This document shows positions 61,696-64,000 of a stretch of DNA of 64,000 bases, piece by piece. This stretch comes from Clostridia bacterium. GTDB taxonomy: Bacteria > Bacillota > Clostridia > TANB77 > CAG-508. Below the pieces are notes generated by a model. The model worked only from the letters and a program-made list of their open reading frames with translations. It was not told the origin of the DNA and searched no databases. Position numbers and translations under genes: made by a program. Positions within the stretch are counted from its first letter, which is position 1; every line of letters begins with the position of its first letter. Where the stretch lies: positions 310,001 to 374,000 of the forward strand of contig JAFWHH010000009.1 in the NCBI GenBank assembly GCA_017512025.1, given 5' to 3'.

Positions 61696-62625
61696 CTATT
61701 TCTCCTTTAACATATGAAGCTGATTTAATTGAATTTCAAATAGTTGTCTATGTTTCTTAGCAATTACTTGTAGTATAACTCCTGTTATAACAAGTAATAT
61801 TGAGATTAATAAGCTTATACCAGATACTATTAATGATGGGAATCTTGGTACAACTCCTGTTTGGAAATATTCTGATACAACAGGAATTCCCAAAATTAGA
61901 GAGAATATCAAAAATATTGCAGCAATTGTATTGAAGAAAAATCCTGGTTTATACTCCTTGCATAGCATCGCAATTGTCTTTAATACTTTTATACCATCAC
62001 TATACGTATTTAATTTAGATACACTTCCTTCTGGTCTATCTCTGTATTGGACAGGAATCTCTTTTAGATTCATATTCTTATCAACGGCATGTATTGTCAT
62101 CTCTGTTTCAATTTCAAATCCTTTTGATAATACAGGGAACGATTTTACAAATTGATAACTAAAAGCTCTGTATCCAGTCATAATATCTCTTATGTTATTT
62201 TTGAATAGTTTGTTTATTAAACCTCTAACTAGCTTGTTTCCAACATTATGGAATGGTCTTTTGTTTTCTTGAAAATATGTTGATGATAAACGGTCTCCTA
62301 TAACCATATCTACTTTCTCATTTAGAACAGCATCACACATTTCTCTTGCATTCTCAACAGGATATGTATCATCACCATCGATCATTAGATAGCATTCAGC
62401 ATCAATTTCTCTAAACATAGTTCTAATAACGTTACCTTTACCTTGTCTTCTTTCATATCTAACGATTGCTCCTGCTTTTCTTGCAATTTCATCAGTTCCA
62501 TCTTTAGAATTGTTGTCATACACATATATATCAGCTTCTGGTAAAGCTTCCTTATAATCCTTAACAACTTTTTCTATTGTCTTGCTCTCATTGTAGCATG
62601 GTATCAAAACAGCTATCTTCTTCAT
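61696..62625 (-). CDS. Family 2 glycosyltransferase with C-terminal TM helices
   Basis: 309 residues from the ATG at 62623-62625, GGAGG seven bases before; a TTG codon precedes it. GT2 motifs: AVLIPCYNESKTIEKVVKDY, DIYVYDNNSKDGTDEIA, CYLMIDGDDTYPVENAREMC (DGDD metal motif) and DIMTGYRAFSY. Two TM helices at about 225-300 (IAAIFLIFSLILGIPVVSEY, SGISLLISILLVITGVILQV). Predicted dolichol/undecaprenyl-phosphate sugar transferase. It sits between the ABC exporter and the GT-C-like gene. Confidence 0.9.
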   Translation of the reverse strand: MKKIAVLIPCYNESKTIEKVVKDYKEALPEADIYVYDNNSKDGTDEIARKAGAIVRYERRQGKGNVIRTMFREIDAECYLMIDGDDTYPVENAREMCDAVLNEKVDMVIGDRLSSTYFQENKRPFHNVGNKLVRGLINKLFKNNIRDIMTGYRAFSYQFVKSFPVLSKGFEIETEMTIHAVDKNMNLKEIPVQYRDRPEGSVSKLNTYSDGIKVLKTIAMLCKEYKPGFFFNTIAAIFLIFSLILGIPVVSEYFQTGVVPRFPSLIVSGISLLISILLVITGVILQVIAKKHRQLFEIQLNQLHMLKEK

Positions 62626-62636
62626 CAATCTTCCTC

Positions 62637-63410
62637 CTATAGCTCTTCAGCGAATCCTTTTTGTAACTTTTTAAATATAAAATATCCTATTACTGTTAAT
62701 AGAATTGAAACCCCAAGAACAATACCTAAACTCATAAAATCTGGTCTTGTTTGGTTATAGAATATATCTCTATATGCAGTAATAATATGTGCCATTGGAT
62801 TAAATTTTATAATAAAAGAAAATGCCTCTGGTATTGTATCTCCTGCATAAACAATTGGAGTTGCATAAAATAATAGCATTAATGCAATTTGAACAAAATG
62901 CTCTAAATCTCTAAAATAAACTGTTACAGCAGATAATATCATAGAAATTCCTAATTGGAATATATATTGTATTATAAGTATTATTGGATAGAATATTATA
63001 TATTTTGTTATTCCTAATCCATATACTAGACAAAACACAATAATTATAATTGTTGATATCAAGAATGTAACCATATTACTCGTAACAACAGATATTGGAA
63101 GTATTTCCCTCGGGAAATACACTTTTTTGACAATATTGGCATTACCTATAACAGCCCATGTAGATTGTGCAATTGTTGCTGTAAAGAATGTCCAAGGTAT
63201 TAAACCAACACAAACAAATATTACATAGTATGGTTGTGTTGTTCTTAAAATTAATGGAAATATAAAAGCATACACAGCTAATTGTAAAAGAGGATTTAAA
63301 AATGTCCATACGACACCTAATAATGACTTTTTATATCTTCCTCTGATTTCTTTTTTTACATTATTTTTTAATAATTCTCTGTAATCATATATTTTCTTAA
63401 AAATATTCAT
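62637..63410 (-). CDS. tagG: ABC-2 type polysaccharide/teichoic acid exporter permease (TagG/Wzm-like)
   Basis: 257 residues with six TM helices. RELLKNNVKKEIRGRYKKSL and GVVWTFLNPLLQLAVYAFIF are the standard ABC-2 export start. IVYAGDTIPEAF and NPMAHIITAYRDIFYNQ are near the end. Forms a channel with the ATPase encoded just upstream (17 bases) and exports lipid-linked wall polymer such as teichoic acid or O-antigen-like glycan. The symbol is by family. AGGAGG precedes the ATG. Confidence 0.92.
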   Translation of the reverse strand: MNIFKKIYDYRELLKNNVKKEIRGRYKKSLLGVVWTFLNPLLQLAVYAFIFPLILRTTQPYYVIFVCVGLIPWTFFTATIAQSTWAVIGNANIVKKVYFPREILPISVVTSNMVTFLISTIIIIVFCLVYGLGITKYIIFYPIILIIQYIFQLGISMILSAVTVYFRDLEHFVQIALMLLFYATPIVYAGDTIPEAFSFIIKFNPMAHIITAYRDIFYNQTRPDFMSLGIVLGVSILLTVIGYFIFKKLQKGFAEEL

Positions 63411-63427
63411 TATTCAAATCCTCCTTT

Positions 63428-64000
63428 CTATTTAGTTTCCTCTACATATTTTTCAATAACTGGTTCAACTTCTCCGTCCATCTTTATTAAACCTTGATGT
63501 AACCATACAGCTCTTGTACAGAATCTCTTAACAGAACCAAGTCCGTGAGTTACAAATACAATAGTCTTTCCTTGGCTCTTTAATTCTTCTAACTTTTGGA
63601 AACATTTTTCTTGGAAATGCTCGTCACCAACAGATAAGATTTCGTCAATTAATAGTATTTCAGCATCTACGTTTATAGCTACAGAGAAAGCAAGTCTCAT
63701 GTACATTCCTGATGAATATGTTCTTACAGGGTTATCTATAAACTCTTTTAACTCTGAAAACTCAATAATTGTATCAAGTCTTTCATCGATTTGTTTTCTG
63801 GTTAAACCAAATATTGAAGCATTGAAATAAATATTTTCTCTACCTGAAAAGTCAGGATGAAAACCAGCACCTAATTCTAGTAATGATGTTAGCTTTCCTT
63901 TTGTTGTTATCTTACCTTTATTGGGATATATGATTTGTGTCATCAATTTTAATAGAGTTGATTTACCACTACCATTTACTCCAATTAATCCAACAACTTC
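63428..64000 (-). CDS. tagH: Polysaccharide/teichoic acid exporter ATPase (TagH/Wzt-like), 5' end outside the window
   Basis: 191 C-terminal residues in frame to the right edge. Reading on from the edge: EVVGLIGVNGSGKSTLLKL (Walker A). Next come LLELGAGFHPDFSGRENIYF, signature TYSSGMYMRLAFS, Walker B EILLIDEILSVGD and H-loop IVFVTHGLGSVKRF. It lacks the long C-terminal glycan-binding domain of some Wzt proteins. Partner of the permease downstream. Confidence 0.93.
   Translation of the reverse strand, partial: EVVGLIGVNGSGKSTLLKLMTQIIYPNKGKITTKGKLTSLLELGAGFHPDFSGRENIYFNASIFGLTRKQIDERLDTIIEFSELKEFIDNPVRTYSSGMYMRLAFSVAINVDAEILLIDEILSVGDEHFQEKCFQKLEELKSQGKTIVFVTHGLGSVKRFCTRAVWLHQGLIKMDGEVEPVIEKYVEETK

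Overview
The window is a low-GC (about 30% G+C by eye) chromosomal stretch of an anaerobic, probably spore-forming member of the Firmicutes, class Clostridia. This rests on oxygen-sensitive NrdD/NrdG, BofA- and YlbJ-type sporulation proteins, CdaA, a T-box in front of pheST, strong AGGAGG ribosome binding sites, Gram-positive wall enzymes and a LPxTG surface protein. Most genes lie on the minus strand. No rRNA, phage, IS transposase or CRISPR array was seen.

Layout. 0-8 kb: 5' part of pyk, a cluster of hairpins resembling a small non-coding repeat, glgP with a clean promoter, wall and phosphatase enzymes, tRNA-Gln, an aquaporin and an M23 murein hydrolase. 7.7-13.8 kb: a heterodimeric ABC exporter with a large extracytoplasmic insertion, an AIM24 protein, DUF1653 and a Crp/Fnr-type regulator. 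14-19 kb: nrdD-nrdG, a tiny ECF-sigma region 2 fragment, a GNAT enzyme, and cdaA with a 50-aa membrane protein. 19-26.8 kb: T-box-pheS-pheT, zinc-ribbon proteins, bofA, an FAD protein and yaaL. 27-36 kb: LPxTG protein, cyclophilin, TrmH methyltransferase, mfd, purC, a ylbJ-like gene that seems to start at ACG, and tRNA-Met. 36-46.6 kb: prepilin-like protein, rpoD with an unusual N-terminal extension, dnaG, CarD, a TIM-barrel protein plus glycosyltransferase, dut and a large membrane-anchored unknown. 46.7-64 kb: a cell-surface polymer locus (flippase, glycosyltransferases, TagGH-like exporter, lectin-lysozyme, galE, signal peptidase).

The most unusual part is 48.2-54.1 kb, five tightly packed genes: a signal peptidase; a cytidylyltransferase fused to a PLP aminotransferase/decarboxylase-like domain; a membrane-anchored LTA-synthase-like phosphotransferase; a YidC/Oxa1 insertase fused to a CDP-glycerol-transferase-like enzyme; and a small membrane protein. 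I infer a module that makes a CDP-activated amino-alcohol and transfers its phospho-alcohol to a surface polymer at a YidC-containing membrane site. The fusions are read directly from the sequence. The pathway is inference.

Other items: three single-gene, GC-shifted units (23.0, 33.5 and 36.1 kb), each followed by its own hairpin; a 14-bp palindrome found three times, twice on a -35 element; competing RNA helices before dnaG; and a possible attenuator before the ABC exporter. Start codons were moved inward wherever a Shine-Dalgarno sequence favoured an internal start. Functions come from recognised motifs and remembered families. No database search was run.
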